A stretch of DNA of 64,000 nucleotides from Streptomyces sp. SPB162 (GCF_029504575.1 NZ_JAQFII010000001.1:1016501-1080500); one strand, 5' to 3'. Positions 36,776 to 47,016 are shown, counted from the stretch's first letter. The notes: a model not told the origin generated them from the sequence alone. Made by a program: numbers and translations.

Positions 36776-37735
36776 ATGTCCTCCAGCCTCATCGATGTCC
36801 ACGCCCACATGCTTCCCGACTTCTACGTCCAGCAGGCGACGGCGGCCGGCCACGCCCACCCCGACGGCATGGCCGGCTGGCCGTCATGGTCCGTGCAAGC
36901 CCATCTCGATCTGATGGACCGCAACGGCATCGAGACCGCGATGCTCTCCATGTCCTCCCCCGGCGTGCACTTCGGCGACGACAAGGCGGCCCGCCTCCTT
37001 GCCCGGCGCGTCAACGAGTACACCGCTGAACTGACCCGGGACCACCCGGGCCGCTTCGGCAACTTCGCGTCCCTTCCGCTGCCGGACGTCGACGGCGCCT
37101 TGGAGGAGATCGCCTTCGCCTTCGACGAACTCGGCGCCGACGGCGTGGCGTTGATGACGCACACCCACGGGGTGTACCTGGGCGACCAGCGCCTCGACCC
37201 GGTCTTCGCGGAGCTCGACCGGCGGCGGGCGGTGGTCTTCCTGCACCCCACCTCCCCCGTCTGCTGGGAACAGTCGGCGCTCGGCAGACCGCGTCCGATG
37301 GTCGAGTACATCTTCGACACGGCCCGCACGATCACGGACCTGGTGATGGCGGGCGTCCTGACACGTCACCCGAACATGCGGGTGATCGTCCCGCACTGCG
37401 GTGGCGCGATCCCTGTCCTGGCCGACCGCATCAACGAGTTCATGAGCCTGTTCCTGCCCGCGCGGACGCCGCCCAGCCCCGACGCGGTGCAGCAACTCCG
37501 CAGTCTGTACTACGACATGGCGGGCACAGCCTTCCCACGCCAGGTCCCCGCACTGCTGAAGCTCGTCGACCCTGACCGCGTGCTCTTCGGCAGCGACTAC
37601 TGCTGGACGCCAGCGCCGCTCGCCGACGCCCACATCGCGGCGATCGACGCGGCCGAACCACCGGCGCAGGACACGACATGGCGATCGCTCACGACGGCGA
37701 ACGCCAGGCGCCTGTTTCCGAGGACAACGCGGTGA
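36776..37735 (+). CDS. ACMSD-like amidohydrolase/decarboxylase
   Basis: 319 aa, amidohydrolase_2 TIM barrel. HxH in LIDVHAHMLPDFYV; His in VFLHPTSPVC; His in VIVPHCGGAIPVL; Asp in LFGSDYCWTPAPLAD. These are the metal and acid/base positions of the ACMSD/6-methylsalicylate decarboxylase group, so removal of CO2 from an aromatic or muconic acid is plausible; hydrolysis is the alternative. Its duplicate survives only as a 119-codon fragment at 8357-8716. It lies between the antiporter and an aldo/keto reductase, all on one strand with short gaps. Confidence 0.87.
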   Translation: MSSSLIDVHAHMLPDFYVQQATAAGHAHPDGMAGWPSWSVQAHLDLMDRNGIETAMLSMSSPGVHFGDDKAARLLARRVNEYTAELTRDHPGRFGNFASLPLPDVDGALEEIAFAFDELGADGVALMTHTHGVYLGDQRLDPVFAELDRRRAVVFLHPTSPVCWEQSALGRPRPMVEYIFDTARTITDLVMAGVLTRHPNMRVIVPHCGGAIPVLADRINEFMSLFLPARTPPSPDAVQQLRSLYYDMAGTAFPRQVPALLKLVDPDRVLFGSDYCWTPAPLADAHIAAIDAAEPPAQDTTWRSLTTANARRLFPRTTR

Positions 37736-37773
37736 ACCGCAGCACGCCGTTGACAGCAACGAGTTGGCAGTAA

Positions 37774-38772
<999 letters not shown>

Positions 38773-38875
38773 TCCGGCCTATCCAAGTCGCCCAGCGGTT
38801 TCCTGCACCGCTGGAAGCCGCTGCCTCCTCCCACTCCCCTGCTTCCCCTTCCCTCGTTGATTGAGGAACCCCTTC

Positions 38876-39820
38876 ATGCGCATCGACACGCACGCTCACG
38901 TCTACCCCACCGACTACCTGGACTTCCTGGCCGACTCGGGCGTCACGACCACCCGCGGCCAGCGCGGGCTCGGGGCCGACGACACCGACAAGGAACTCGA
39001 GGTCCGCTTCTCCCTGATGGAACGGGCCGGTGTGGACCGACAGGTGATCTCGGCTTCACCGCTGACGGGCGCGCTGCCGGATCCAGCGCGGGCCGCCGCA
39101 GCCGCACGCATGATCAACGACCGGTACGTCGACCTGGTGGACCGCCACCCCGACCGCTTCCTGGCCTTCGTCGTGCTTCCTCTGCCGCACGTCGACGTGG
39201 CCTTGGCCGAACTCGACCGTGTCCTCGACGCGCCGGGGGTGGTGGGCGTGGCCCTGACCACCTCGGCCGCGGGCCGGGCGCTGACCGACCCAGCCTTCGC
39301 ACCGGTGTGGCAGGAACTCGACCGCCGCGGCACCGTGATGTACCTCCACCCCGCCGGCGACGGCGTCGCCTCCCCGCAGATCACCGACCACCACCTCACC
39401 TGGATGGTCGGCGCGCCCGTGGAGGACACCGTCGTAGCGGCCCAGCTCATCACCCGTGGGTTCGTGACGCGCTACCCCCGTGTACGCATCCTCAACTCCC
39501 ACTTCGGCGGCGCGTTGCCCATGCTGCTGGAGCGGTGGGACAACCTCGCCCACTTCGAGGCACCTGAGACCCCCCTTCCGCCAAGCCAGGCGGCGCGCCT
39601 GATGTGGTACGACACCGTCGCCCACAGTTCCCAGGCGGCACTGCATGCCGCAGTCCAGGCGGTCGGCGCGGACCGACTCGTCCTCGGCAGCGACTTCCCG
39701 TACCAGGGTGGCGAGCACTACCTCGACACGGTCGCCTACATCGAACGGGCCGGTCTCGACGCAGCGGACACCCAGGGCATCCTGGCCGGCAACGCCGAAG
39801 CACTTCTGGGACTGGCCTGA
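38876..39820 (+). CDS. ACMSD-like amidohydrolase/decarboxylase
   Basis: 314 aa. HxH in RIDTHAHVYPTDYLDFLA; His in MYLHPAGDGV; His in LNSHFGGALPML; Asp in LVLGSDFPYQGGEHYLD. It belongs to the same amidohydrolase_2 family as the gene at 36776 but is clearly divergent from it, so it is not a recent duplicate. GAGGAA lies 9 nt before the ATG at 38876; a TTG at 38861 is in frame. It is probably the last gene of the operon. Two different decarboxylase-type enzymes in one operon could act on successive acids or on two related substrates. Confidence 0.85.
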   Translation: MRIDTHAHVYPTDYLDFLADSGVTTTRGQRGLGADDTDKELEVRFSLMERAGVDRQVISASPLTGALPDPARAAAAARMINDRYVDLVDRHPDRFLAFVVLPLPHVDVALAELDRVLDAPGVVGVALTTSAAGRALTDPAFAPVWQELDRRGTVMYLHPAGDGVASPQITDHHLTWMVGAPVEDTVVAAQLITRGFVTRYPRVRILNSHFGGALPMLLERWDNLAHFEAPETPLPPSQAARLMWYDTVAHSSQAALHAAVQAVGADRLVLGSDFPYQGGEHYLDTVAYIERAGLDAADTQGILAGNAEALLGLA

Positions 39821-39948
39821 TCCTCGAGGGCTGTGGGGACGATCCGAAACCGGCAGCAGAGCCCGGTGGCCGGTTCACACGTGCAGACAATGCCCCCCTC
39901 GGTCGGCCGGTCCTGGCGCGGCGCCGACGGGAACAAGGCCACGGGGTT

Positions 39949-39995
39949 GTACCGCGGTACCACCTGATGGTGCGGGGTTCCTCCCGCGGTACCAC
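39949..39995. promoter_or_regulatory. Direct repeats CCGCGGTACCAC with a GTACCGCGGTAC palindrome
   Basis: GTACCGCGGTAC (39949-39960) is a perfect 12-bp palindrome. CCGCGGTACCAC occurs at 39952-39963 and again at 39984-39995, 32 bp apart (three helical turns). Same-face spacing upstream of the membrane-protein gene at 40132 suggests cooperative regulator binding. The rest of the 311-nt gap shows nothing else recognisable. Confidence 0.5.
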
Positions 39996-40131
39996 GATCT
40001 GCTCGACTGTCGCACCTAGCGTCCTTGCAGGGCACCGAACGGCGGTGGCCCGGTTCGAAGGATGAGCAGATGATCAAGGTACGACAGTCGGTTCCCGGGG
40101 GTTCCGCCTCCGCTCTCCCCGGAGAGCCCTC

Positions 40132-40968
40132 ATGACCGATATAAGCCAGGCACGACGCAACGGATTCCCCTACGCCAAGGTTCCCGCCCTGACAGCGTTC
40201 TTCTGGGTCGTCAAGCTGCTCACGACCGGTCTGGGGGAGTCTGCCTCGGACTTCATGTTTCTGGGCGGACACTGGATCACGCTGATCGTCACCGCCGTCG
40301 CCGTCGTCGGGGCTTTCTTGTGGCAGTTCCGGACGTCCCGGTACCAGGCAATCCCGTATTGGACCGCGGTCCTCGGCGTCGCCGTCTTCGGCACGGCCGA
40401 AGCCGACATCGTGGCCTTCGTCGTCGGCGTACCCCTGCCGCTCGTGGCCGGCGGATACGCCGCTGCCACCGCTGCCGTACTCGCACTCTGGTACCGGTCG
40501 GAAGGGACACTCTCGGTTCACAGCATCAACACGCGGCGCCGCGAGACCTTCTACTGGCTGACCGTCATGTGCAGCTTCGCCCTGGGCACCGCGGCGGGTG
40601 ACCTGACAGCCAGCACCCTGGGACTCGGCTTTGTGGGCTCCATGGCGTTGTTCGGCGTCGCCATCGTTGTTCCGTGGATCCTCCACCGCCGCGGGGCCCT
40701 CCATCCCGTCACGGCTTTCTGGGCGGCATACGTCCTCACCCGGCCGCTGGGCGCCTCGGTGGCCGACTGGCTCCTCAAGCCTGTCCACGATGACGGTGAA
40801 GGGGGTGGTGGTATTGGCCTCGGGTCAGGCGCGGTCACCTTCGGGGGGCTCCTGCTGTTCGTGATCGTGGTCGTCTATCTCGCGATCAAGCGCCCTGACG
40901 TGCAGGATTCACTCGAGAGTGTCGACACCCACCGCGTCGCCTCTTCTGCCGGAACGCCGAACGCCTGA
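40132..40968 (+). CDS. COG4705-type integral membrane protein
   Basis: 278 aa with about eight hydrophobic segments arranged as pseudo-repeats. The conserved signatures FFWVVKLLTTGLGESASDF, YWTAVLGVAVFGTAEADI and FYWLTVMCSFALGTAAGDLT combine Thr, Gly, Glu and Asp within membrane segments, which looks like an ion pathway. A related repeat, YVLTRPLGASVADWL, lies near the end. I associate this with the uncharacterised COG4705 membrane-protein family; transport of a metal or proton is a guess. It stands alone, upstream repeats may control it, and it converges on a two-component system. Confidence 0.75.
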   Translation: MTDISQARRNGFPYAKVPALTAFFWVVKLLTTGLGESASDFMFLGGHWITLIVTAVAVVGAFLWQFRTSRYQAIPYWTAVLGVAVFGTAEADIVAFVVGVPLPLVAGGYAAATAAVLALWYRSEGTLSVHSINTRRRETFYWLTVMCSFALGTAAGDLTASTLGLGFVGSMALFGVAIVVPWILHRRGALHPVTAFWAAYVLTRPLGASVADWLLKPVHDDGEGGGGIGLGSGAVTFGGLLLFVIVVVYLAIKRPDVQDSLESVDTHRVASSAGTPNA

Positions 40969-41189
40969 GTAGAGGGAGTTCGGGACGGGCCGGCGACGCT
41001 GGTGGTCATGGCCCCGATCGCCGATGCGATCCGGGCGTCGCCGGTCAGGATTCCCGCAAGACGTCGGCTGTGTCGCGCGCCGCGGCAGCCGCACGGTCGC
41101 CGGAGCCGCGACGCACACTGAGCACACGGGTCGGCGACTTCGCAACCGCGACCTGCTCATCACCGCCGCTCCGGGCTGGGGCGATGGTG

Positions 41190-42320
41190 TCAGCGGGAGA
41201 CCGGAGGAATGGCGACCCCGGGGACGTGTTCCTGCGGTAGGCGCAAGGTGAACGTCGCGCCCTTGCCCAGGCCGGCGGATTCCGCGGTGATGTCGCCGCC
41301 GTGGGCCCGGGCGATACCTCGGGCGATGGTCAGGCCGATGCCGCTGCCACCGGCAGCAGCAGGTCGACCACGACGCTCGAGGCGTTCGAAGCGGTGGAAT
41401 ACGCGTTCGAGGTCGGGTGGGGCGATGCCGATGCCGTCGTCCGTGACGCGGACAATCACGTGGCGTACGGGAGCAGGTTCGGTGTGCACGGACAGCACCA
41501 CATGCCCGTTCGGATCGCATGCGGCCAGTGCGTTGCCCAGCACGTTCACCAGGATCTGAGTGATCCGGTCCGGGTCGCAGAACGCGCCGACTTGGGTGCC
41601 TGCGTCCACGGTCAGGGCTACCGTCTGGTCGTCGTACTGGGGGCGCAGACGCTCGGCTGTGGCCCGGGCCAACGTGGCCACGTCGGTAGGCTTGCGGTGA
41701 AGATCGAAGGCCGCCTCCTCCGACCGGGACAGGCTGGAGAGGTCGCCCGCCAAGCGCTGCAGCCGGTGAAGGTCGTCGGCGAGGGAAGCGAACATCGCCT
41801 CGTCGGGGACGAAGATGCCGTCGGCCACACCCTCGATCTGACCGCGGAGGATGGTGATGGGGGTGCGCATCTCGTGAGCGACCTCGGAGATGAGCCGGGC
41901 ACGGCGGCGTTGGGTGTCAGCGAGGGCTGCCGCCAGCGTGTTGACGTCTTGGACCAGCGCTGCCAAGCCCGGCTCGCTGGGGAGTTCGAGGACGTCGTCG
42001 TAGTGTCCCTCGGCGAGCCGACGCGTGGCGGCGCGCACCCTGTCGAGAGGACGCAGCAGAAACCGGGACAGGGCGAGGGACGCCGGAAAGGCCGCGGCCC
42101 CTCCGAACAAGAGGCCGATCCGCAGGACCACATCGCCTTCGATGTCGTCAAAACCGAGCCACACCTCGATCACCGCGCTGACTGCCGCCATGGCCGCCAG
42201 AGCCAGGAGGAGGACCATCACGTGCGAGAGCACCAGCCGGTCACGCAGCGACATCCGCTGCAGGATTCGGCGCAGCCGGGCACGAAATCGGCGGGAGGCC
42301 GGCAAGCCTGAGAACGGCAT
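41190..42320 (-). CDS. Sensor histidine kinase
   Basis: 376-aa membrane kinase that phosphorylates the response regulator encoded upstream. Two membrane helices (residues ~30-54 and ~65-86) are joined by only about ten residues, so it probably senses within the membrane. A HAMP region follows (~88-140), then the H-box SEVAHEMRTP with phospho-accepting H149. N-box NVLGNALAACDP, G1 DDGIGIAP and G2 GGSGIGLTIARG are complete. It starts 26 nt downstream of the regulator gene (ATG at 42320). The stimulus is unknown. Confidence 0.92.
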   Translation of the reverse strand: MPFSGLPASRRFRARLRRILQRMSLRDRLVLSHVMVLLLALAAMAAVSAVIEVWLGFDDIEGDVVLRIGLLFGGAAAFPASLALSRFLLRPLDRVRAATRRLAEGHYDDVLELPSEPGLAALVQDVNTLAAALADTQRRRARLISEVAHEMRTPITILRGQIEGVADGIFVPDEAMFASLADDLHRLQRLAGDLSSLSRSEEAAFDLHRKPTDVATLARATAERLRPQYDDQTVALTVDAGTQVGAFCDPDRITQILVNVLGNALAACDPNGHVVLSVHTEPAPVRHVIVRVTDDGIGIAPPDLERVFHRFERLERRGRPAAAGGSGIGLTIARGIARAHGGDITAESAGLGKGATFTLRLPQEHVPGVAIPPVSR

Positions 42321-42346
42321 CGATGGGTGTCCTTCCGGACCGCCGG

Positions 42347-43051
42347 CTAGGCGGGGCGCCCGACGAACCGGTAGCCGATGGTGCGGACGGTGCCTACGAA
42401 CCGAGGTGCACTCGCCTCGTCGCCCAGCGCGCGCCGCAGAGTACGGATGTGTACGTCCACGACGCGCTCGTCGCCGAAGAAGTCCTCGCCCCACACCTGG
42501 GCCAGCAGGCCGCGCCGGGTGAAGACCCGCCCGGGGACACGGGCCATCGCGAACAACAGATCGAAGTCGAGGGCGGACAGCTCCACCGTCCGGTCGGCAT
42601 CGACCTGCACGGTCCGCGTCGCGCGATCGACAGTCAGCCCGTCGAAGGACAGCACGCCGTCCTCGTGATCCGCCTCGGACCGGCTGTCGGTGCGCCGCAG
42701 GATGGCCCGCACCCGTAGTGCCAGTTCGCGAGGGCTGAACGGCTTGGTGACGTAGTCGTCGCTACCGGTGGTGAAGCCGATCAGCCGGTCGACCTCCTCG
42801 TCGCGGGCGGTGAGCATGATGACCGGGATCTGGCTCGCCTCCCGGATGCGGCGCAGGACCTGGAAACCGTCCAGGCCCGGAAGCATCACGTCGAGTACCA
42901 CGAGGTCCGGTCGGTCCCGGGTGAGCGCCTGCAGGGCGGACGGTCCGTCCGCGGCTTCGACGACGTGGAACCCGTCCGCCTCCAGGTAGCCGCGCACAGT
43001 CATGCGGATCTTGGGCTCGTCATCGACGACCAGAACGCGCTGCGTACTCAT
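42347..43051 (-). CDS. OmpR/PhoB-family response regulator
   Basis: 234 aa. Receiver domain 1-120 with acidic pocket DDE (10-12), phospho-acceptor D54 (VVLDVMLPGLDG) and K about 103 (YVTKPFSP). The C-terminal winged helix (~135-230) has RVFTRRGLLAQVWGEDFFGD and VVDVHIRTLRRALGD, ending VRTIGYRFVGRPA. It precedes the sensor kinase in the same operon. No other target genes can be tied to it from sequence. Confidence 0.93.
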   Translation of the reverse strand: MSTQRVLVVDDEPKIRMTVRGYLEADGFHVVEAADGPSALQALTRDRPDLVVLDVMLPGLDGFQVLRRIREASQIPVIMLTARDEEVDRLIGFTTGSDDYVTKPFSPRELALRVRAILRRTDSRSEADHEDGVLSFDGLTVDRATRTVQVDADRTVELSALDFDLLFAMARVPGRVFTRRGLLAQVWGEDFFGDERVVDVHIRTLRRALGDEASAPRFVGTVRTIGYRFVGRPA

Positions 43052-43766
43052 CGTGCTCGCTTTCCATCGCCGAGTTGAGAAGAGGGAGGGGGAAGGCAGT
43101 CATGGCCGCGGGACGTCGGCGGCATGGAGGCAGAGGGCCTCGAATGCAGCCAGCGTACGGTGTCTGTCCTGACCGGCGACGCTTTGCTGGCCCGACCCAG
43201 CGAGCGCCGCGCCGCCGGGGCGCCGAGCAACTCGATGAGGGGTCAGCAAGGGCGCCCACGGCACCGGGCGGAAGCGGCAGCCGTTGCGAGCGGCTCCGCG
43301 GTGCCTGGTATGCAGATGACGGCGCAGTGGGTATTGAAGTCCAAGTCCTCTTGGTCGGCAGTTGGACCGCCCTCGTGGTGGCCGCGGGCCCGGCGGGACA
43401 CACGCCACAGGCCCCGCCGGGCCAACCGGGAAGTCGCGTCCGTGAGTCGGGCTGAAAGCCGGGTGCAGCCCAGGATGCTCTCCACCATGAAGTGGTCGTG
43501 GCCGCCAGTGGTGTCCCTCGTCGGCGCGAGGCAGCCGCCAGGCTCCAACAGAGGGCGAAGTGGGACGGGATGCACCGCGTTCGTCCCGGCACCGCCTCCG
43601 CCGCCGGGCAGGTCACGCACCTGCTTCCCCGTCCTCCGTGTCGCGTTCGCCCGGCCAGGCGACGTCGATCTCCGCCGATGGCCTTTCCCCAGAGCCAGAC
43701 CCCGCCCGCGCCCGCGCCCCTTGGCGGGGCAGCGGGCGGCAGGCCGGGCCGGCGTACGGTCGCGGG
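43052..43766. other. 715-nt stretch without a supported gene
   Basis: Several reading frames are open, as expected at this G+C content, but none combines a ribosome-binding site with recognisable protein motifs. The best minus-strand frame (43243-43620, 125 aa) contains DTTGGHDHFMVESILGC but matches nothing I know. The left end should hold the promoter of the two-component operon. Confidence 0.4.
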
Positions 43767-44951
43767 TCAGCGAGAGCCGGCGCGGCGTATACGCGCCTTC
43801 AGCTTCGGGAACTGCTCGAGGGCGTTGTTCCGCTCGAGAGCGATCCGCTGGCGCCGGGTGTAGATCGCGTCGACGGTCGGTTCGGGGTCGCCTGCCTTGA
43901 GATTCGGCAGGCTGCCCTTGAGGAAGGGCATCGTCTCGACGTTGTCGGCCGCGTAGAGATGGCGGGTCGCCGGCCAGTCACTGCCGAACATGATGTGGCT
44001 GTCGGGCACCAGTGACGACAGCGGCTGCAACTGCGCGGCGGTGAACGCCTGCGCGTTGTCGAAGTACATCCGCTTCATGTAGTCGAGGGGGCCTTCGGGC
44101 AGCACCTCGTTGAACGGTGGGAAGGCCGAGTGGCGGGTCGCGAGCCGGAAGGCCAGGAACGGCAGTGTCCCGCCGCTGTGGGTGAAGTGCCAGCGGATGT
44201 TCGGGTAGTCCCGCAGGACACCGTTGTAGATCAGGCTCGTCATCGCACGGGTCGAGTCGAAGTTGTACTCGAAGACGTTGTTCCCGGCCGGGATGTCGGG
44301 GCCGAAGCACAGCTTGGGGGCCGGGTTGTTCTCCGGACCCGTCGGGTGGACGTAGACGTAGGCACCGCGGTCGTTGAGGATCTCGTACAGAGGCGCGAAC
44401 GAAGGGTCCCCCAGGTAGGTGCCCTTGTAGTTGGTGAGCAGGCAGATACCGTCGAGATCCAGTTCGCCGAGCGCGCGGTCCACCTCGGCCACCGAGCCCT
44501 CGATGTCGGGCATCGGGGTGACCGCGAAGATCCCGAACCGGTCACCACGGGTCTGCACGAGGTCGCGGGCGTAGTCGTTGACCGCGCGGGCGGTGGCGCG
44601 CCGGTCGTCGACCGGGCCGACGGTGACCTGGAGGTCACCGAACGACAGGACGCTGGCCTGGATCCGGTACTCGTCCATAAAGGCCAGGTGCCGATCCACC
44701 GACCAGGGACCGTACGCCCCGGTGATGGCGCCGAGAAGGCCATAGCGCTTGAGGTAGTCGTTGTACACGTCGGGCGAGTAGTGCGCGTGGGTATCGATCC
44801 GCCAGTTGCCCTTCGGCAGACCCTGGCCGGACGGTGCCGCCTCCGGACTGGCCATGGCAGCAGGCATGGTGGCCGCGGCAGCCGTGACAAGTGCCGCGGC
44901 CGATGCTCCTTCGATCATCCTTCGACGCGAGATGTTCCGTCGCAGGTTCAT
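43767..44951 (-). CDS. Tat-exported ACMSD-like amidohydrolase
   Basis: 394 aa. The N-terminus RRNISRRRMIEGASAAALV is twin-arginine-like, with an AxA-type cleavage region near residue 35, so the enzyme is probably exported folded with its metal. Mature motifs: HxH in RIDTHAHYSPDVYN; His in VYVHPTGPENN; His in HFTHSGGTLPFLAFRL; Asp in IMFGSDWPATRH. It is in the same family as the other amidohydrolases here but carries an export signal, as does the one at 58233. Export suggests action on an extracellular substrate or storage of a cofactor-loaded enzyme; the reaction is unknown. Confidence 0.83.
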   Translation of the reverse strand: MNLRRNISRRRMIEGASAAALVTAAAATMPAAMASPEAAPSGQGLPKGNWRIDTHAHYSPDVYNDYLKRYGLLGAITGAYGPWSVDRHLAFMDEYRIQASVLSFGDLQVTVGPVDDRRATARAVNDYARDLVQTRGDRFGIFAVTPMPDIEGSVAEVDRALGELDLDGICLLTNYKGTYLGDPSFAPLYEILNDRGAYVYVHPTGPENNPAPKLCFGPDIPAGNNVFEYNFDSTRAMTSLIYNGVLRDYPNIRWHFTHSGGTLPFLAFRLATRHSAFPPFNEVLPEGPLDYMKRMYFDNAQAFTAAQLQPLSSLVPDSHIMFGSDWPATRHLYAADNVETMPFLKGSLPNLKAGDPEPTVDAIYTRRQRIALERNNALEQFPKLKARIRRAGSR

Positions 44952-44988
44952 GTCCGGTTCTCCTCTTCATTCTGTGTGCGAGTCAGTT

Positions 44989-45013
44989 CGTGTGTGTCTG
45001 TGTGTGCGTGCGT
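44989..45013. repeat. GT-rich alternating run upstream of the Tat amidohydrolase
   Basis: CGTGTGTGTCTGTGTGTGCG continues to TGCGT, an almost uninterrupted alternating pyrimidine-purine run 40-60 nt upstream of the amidohydrolase start. It is unusual for this genome and could adopt left-handed DNA or give a CA-rich leader. Confidence 0.6.
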
Positions 45014-45414
45014 CACGGCGCCGTCGCCAGGCCGGGCAGGATCCGCGCAGGACGGCGATGGCCCCCCGTCAGGGGGCCGCTATCTCCTCGGGCGTGCGTG
45101 CGCAGTGGAGGCCGATCGGGGAGCGCAAGCGGCCAACTCGTTCCTCGGCCGGGCCAGTCGCCGTAGGCAGGTCGGAGTCCACGTGACTGGCCGACTCCGG
45201 ACGAAGGAACGCGCCGATCACGACGGACCCGGACAGCGCGGTGTCAACCGTCGTCAGGTGCCGCGCAGCAGGGTGATCAATGCTGTCCATCGGCGGGGAC
45301 GAGGAATACGTGCATGACCGCCAGACAACAGCCGCCTCATCAAGCACGTACCACTCAGCACATGAAGCTTCCATGAAGGCAACCGCCGGACTGGCCCCCA
45401 CTTCGGGCAGCGGT
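45014..45414. other. Stretch without a supported gene
   Basis: A minus-strand frame (45069-45512) is open but shows no recognisable domain or start signal, and it overlaps the thiolase-type relic on the other strand. I see nothing else here apart from upstream sequence of the amidohydrolase. Confidence 0.35.
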
Positions 45415-45630
45415 CGTGGCCGGTCCGGACGAGGACAGCACCACGTTGGCGATCGCAGCCGGGCAGCGCTCGCCGGGCGGCCGACTGTGGCCTCGGTGTG
45501 GCTCGCGACCACTGAACCGGCCTATGTGGACAAGGCACGCCCGACTGCGCTACACGCCGCACTCGGACTTGCGGACACGGCTGGGGCGTTCGATCTCGGG
45601 GCGGGTATCCGGTCCGGTGCGGCCGCGCCC
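45415..45630 (+). pseudogene. Relic of an HMG-CoA-synthase/thiolase-like gene
   Basis: VAGPDEDSTTLAIAAGQR in one frame, followed after a one-base shift near 45455 by RAALAGRPTVASVWLATTEP, AYVDKARPTALHAALGLADT and AGAFDLGAGIRSG. This order resembles the N-terminal thiolase-fold part of the HMG-CoA-synthase-like proteins that are fused or linked to OB-fold (DUF35) domains. The nucleophilic cysteine region and the rest are absent. Recognition is from pattern memory, so moderate confidence. Confidence 0.45.
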
Positions 45631-45737
45631 GTGGCCGCGCGGGAGCGGCTTGGCGCTGCCGCCCGAACTGCGCGAACAAGTCCCGCGGTTGCGCCCTTTC
45701 ACCACTCCCCGAAGCGGAGAGTCGCTTACCCGGCGAC

Positions 45738-45766
45738 GGATAGGGAGGGGACGCTTCCTTACCCCC
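45738..45766. promoter_or_regulatory. Conserved TAAGGA/G-tract element, copy D (orphan)
   Basis: GGATAGGGAGG then GGGACGCTTCCTTACCCCC. The last 20 bases match 17 of 20 with the element at 13066-13103, in the same orientation. No intact regulated gene follows; the next recognisable gene is a DUF418 gene on the other strand. It may mark the promoter of a lost gene. Confidence 0.45.
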
Positions 45767-45960
45767 ACAGTGCACTCTTCCGATGCAAGGCTTGATCCGC
45801 ACCGAGCGCAGACATCCCAGGAGTCCGATCATCATGTTCTCGTCTGGCTCCTCGCAGCCAGGCGAGATGTTGCCTCACTTCCACGGCTCCCAAAACATTC
45901 GTGGCGGGGTGGCGCGGGTTGTTGGGGGGTGTGGACACTGCCCCCTACGTGGGCACCGCC
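45767..45960. other. Short stretch without a supported gene
   Basis: A 68-codon plus-strand frame starts at 45783, but it has no good ribosome-binding site and no recognisable motif. Otherwise this is the 3' side of the DUF418 gene. Confidence 0.3.
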
Positions 45961-47016
45961 TCAGGCGGCTGCCGCTCGGGGGCGGGTGACGGGCACGACG
46001 GTCCACCAGGTGACGCAGCGCAGGCACCACTCAAGGGGGCCGTAGCGGAAGCGGCGCAGCCACCAGCGGCTGAAGACGGCCTGCGCCGTGAGGATTCCCG
46101 CGGTCAGCAGCATGGCGGTGCCCCAGCGCGCGGATTCTCTGAGGCCGAGCAGTGGGCTGGCGGCGGTGACGGCGACTGTGGCGGTGAGGTAGTTGGTCAG
46201 TGCCATCCGGCCGAGTGGTTCCAGCACCGCCGACAAGGGGCGGCCGAGCGGCGTGCGCAGCAGGAGCAGCAGGGCGGTGGCGTAGGCGAGGGCACCGAGC
46301 AGTCCGGCGCCGGCGGCGATGCGGGTGGCGAGCGGCTCGATCTGCGGATAGGTCTGCTGCCACCACACCGCGGCGGCTGCCGCCGGGGCCGCCACGGCGA
46401 GGACGGCGGCCAGTTGGCCGGCGCGGCGGTCCAGGGTATGGGCGATGCCTAGGCGGCCGACCGCCAGACCGAGCAGGAACAGACCCGGGATGCTGACAAG
46501 GCCGCCGCTGACCAGCGTGACTGAAGCGACCGTACCCAGCAGGCCGCCGCTCAGCACCAGCCAGGTCGGCAGCCAGGTGGCAGGCAGCAGGACGACGAGT
46601 CCGATGATCGCGTACGGAGCCAGCGCCTCCCCCGGCTGGAGGAGTTGGTGGGCTGCGCCGAGCAGGCCCAGAGCGATCAGCCGGCGCACCAGGAGCAGCC
46701 GGGGGTGGTCCGACCGCTGGGCGGCGCTGTCCAGGAAGACCGCGAAGCTGAGCCCGAAGAGGAAGGAGAAGATCGGGAAGAAGCGCTCCTGGACGAACAG
46801 GTCCAGGAACCTTGCGATGGGGTACCAGTGGAAGGTTTCGCCTACCTGCCTCATGGGCGTGATCTGGTTGATGTTCACCAGGAGGATGCCGCAGAGCGCG
46901 AAGCCGCGCAGGGCGTCGAGCGCGGTGATCCGTCGTGCGGTTTCCCGTCGGGCTGCCGGAGCCGGTGCCGGTGCCGTGTCGCCGAGCACCGAAGTCGCGA
47001 GATTCATAGGGCCCAC
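45961..47016 (-). CDS. DUF418-domain integral membrane protein
   Basis: 351 aa, about nine to ten membrane helices. It opens with the family's RITALDALRGFALCGILLVN, then RFFPIFSFLFGLSFAVFLD, and ends in the DUF418 domain (LEPLGRMALTNYLTATVAVT, then FRYGPLEWCLRCVTWW). These proteins resemble acyltransferase-3-type membrane proteins; their function is unknown, possibly envelope related. The GTG at 47016 or the ATG at 47007 may be the start; neither has a strong ribosome-binding site. It lies downstream of the TetR gene on the same strand with about 120 nt between. Confidence 0.88.
   Translation of the reverse strand: MGPMNLATSVLGDTAPAPAPAARRETARRITALDALRGFALCGILLVNINQITPMRQVGETFHWYPIARFLDLFVQERFFPIFSFLFGLSFAVFLDSAAQRSDHPRLLLVRRLIALGLLGAAHQLLQPGEALAPYAIIGLVVLLPATWLPTWLVLSGGLLGTVASVTLVSGGLVSIPGLFLLGLAVGRLGIAHTLDRRAGQLAAVLAVAAPAAAAAVWWQQTYPQIEPLATRIAAGAGLLGALAYATALLLLLRTPLGRPLSAVLEPLGRMALTNYLTATVAVTAASPLLGLRESARWGTAMLLTAGILTAQAVFSRWWLRRFRYGPLEWCLRCVTWWTVVPVTRPRAAAA

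Noticed and set aside
43243-43620. 125-aa minus-strand reading frame as a gene
   Set aside because: No recognisable motif and no convincing ribosome-binding site; left as unassigned.
45254-45835. 193-aa minus-strand reading frame
   Set aside because: It is antisense to the thiolase-type relic and to the conserved operator-like element; its composition is that of a shadow frame.
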